Origin: Rhizobacter sp. OV335
GTDB lineage: Bacteria; Pseudomonadota; Gammaproteobacteria; Burkholderiales; Burkholderiaceae_C
NCBI RefSeq assembly: GCF_900142965.1
Contig: NZ_FRCQ01000003.1
Span: forward strand, 62,001-126,000
Direction: 5' to 3'
Length of the DNA stretch: 64,000 nt
Part shown: positions 63,652-64,000 of the stretch, piece after piece
Position numbering within the stretch: position 1 is the stretch's first letter
How the letters are laid out: each line of letters opens with the position of its first letter
Made by a program: the position numbers and the translations under genes
The notes under the pieces: model-generated
Seen by the model: only the letters and a program-made list of their open reading frames with translations
What the model was told of the DNA's origin: nothing
Databases searched by the model: none

Positions 63652-64000
63652 TCAGCGCTGCTCGGGAGCGGTCAAGGTGGTTTCGAGGCCCTCGTCACGC
63701 GTGAAGCGGAAGCGCGACGTGATCACCAGCTGGTCGGCGCGCTTGCGCATCTCGGTGCTGAACTGGCCGAACGGCGCGGCCGCCCGCACGATGGCCTGGG
63801 CGCGCTTGTCGAGCAGCGGCGATTTCGACGGCCGCACGATCTCGGTCTCCATCACGCGGCCGGCGGCATCGATCGTGATCACCATCATCAGCTCGCCGTA
63901 GATCTTCTTGCCCTGCGATTCGGGGAAGTTGCGGGTGCCGCGGTCCTCGATCTTGCGGCGCAGCGAGTCGTAGTAGATCGCGTACAGCTCCTCGCGCGTG
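63652..64000 (-). CDS. TonB-family energy transducer, C-terminal part (truncated by window edge)
   Basis: The frame is open to the right edge, so the N-terminus is missing. The visible 115 residues match a TonB C-terminal domain: RNFPESQGKKIYGEL, MMVITIDAAGRVMETEIVRP, SPLLDKRAQAIVRAAAPFG and a final beta-strand. TonB couples inner-membrane energy to outer-membrane receptors; the siderophore receptor at 30333 could be a client, but this is inference. It is directly upstream of aroE. Confidence 0.85.
   Translation of the reverse strand, partial: TREELYAIYYDSLRRKIEDRGTRNFPESQGKKIYGELMMVITIDAAGRVMETEIVRPSKSPLLDKRAQAIVRAAAPFGQFSTEMRKRADQLVITSRFRFTRDEGLETTLTAPEQR

Overview
The window is ordinary chromosomal DNA from a very GC-rich betaproteobacterium. 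It most likely belongs to Burkholderiales, near the Rubrivivax / Leptothrix / Roseateles / Rhizobacter group. The support is GC-saturated third codon positions throughout, a lysine/alanine/proline histone-H1-like protein ending in a WPFPTG tail, a class Ia NrdA with an N-terminal ATP-cone region, the aroQ-accB-accC-prmA order, and the nadK / hrcA divergence. The genus call is inference. I see no insertion sequence, prophage, integrase, CRISPR array or plasmid origin.

Layout. 1-7.5 kb: dynamin-like GTPase (truncated by the window edge), mutY, then a minus-strand group nadK-recN-rapZ-LON-domain protein, divergent from hrcA. 7.6-10 kb: a CAU tRNA, then a compact four-gene stress operon on the minus strand (exported NTF2-like protein, secreted-repeat protein, ECF sigma factor, membrane anti-sigma factor) with an ECF-type promoter in front of it. 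10-14.5 kb: a DTW-domain tRNA-modification protein, a YbaA-like protein, and divergent metE/metR around a palindrome.

14.5-24 kb is a glycan-use region: a modular secreted GH18 chitinase with a NagR-like operator, a hydrolase, an orphan HTH protein, a phosphoribosyltransferase, a GH16 lipoprotein beta-glucanase divergent from a LacI regulator, and a GH2-AbfB enzyme. A fourth secreted enzyme of this style, a ricin-lectin/SGNH esterase-like lipoprotein, lies at 34-36 kb and has a LacI-type palindrome between its -35 and -10 boxes. No sugar transporter is present, so this is a loose set of secreted enzymes and not a classical utilisation locus.

24-33.7 kb: CDP-alcohol phosphotransferase, divergent LysR/SDR pair, panE-like reductase, small lipoprotein, Nudix/methyltransferase pair, two unknown small proteins, and a TonB-dependent siderophore receptor with a PepSY membrane protein behind a Fur-box-like site. 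36-40.5 kb: pirin, a small unknown protein, and a LytS-type kinase / LytTR regulator / DUF2807 operon with overlapping genes, then a tRNA-Met.

40.6-64 kb is housekeeping: ftsY; DUF2726 protein; ffh divergent from a cytochrome-assembly (YpjD-like) gene; PP0621-family protein-pilS-pilR-ampD with overlapping starts; nrdA and nrdB with separate promoters (NrdR-box-like element before nrdA); H1-like histone; and a long minus-strand stretch tonB(partial)-aroE-mtgA-unknown-tlpA-like, then aroQ-accB-accC-prmA-DUF3426-pfkB.

The points most worth a second look are the apparently self-regulated ECF operon with its Cys-less anti-sigma factor, the two recognisable sugar-type operators (chitinase, lectin-esterase), the shared Cys-Gly-Gly lipoprotein style of the glycan enzymes, and the roughly 300-base leader of nrdA.
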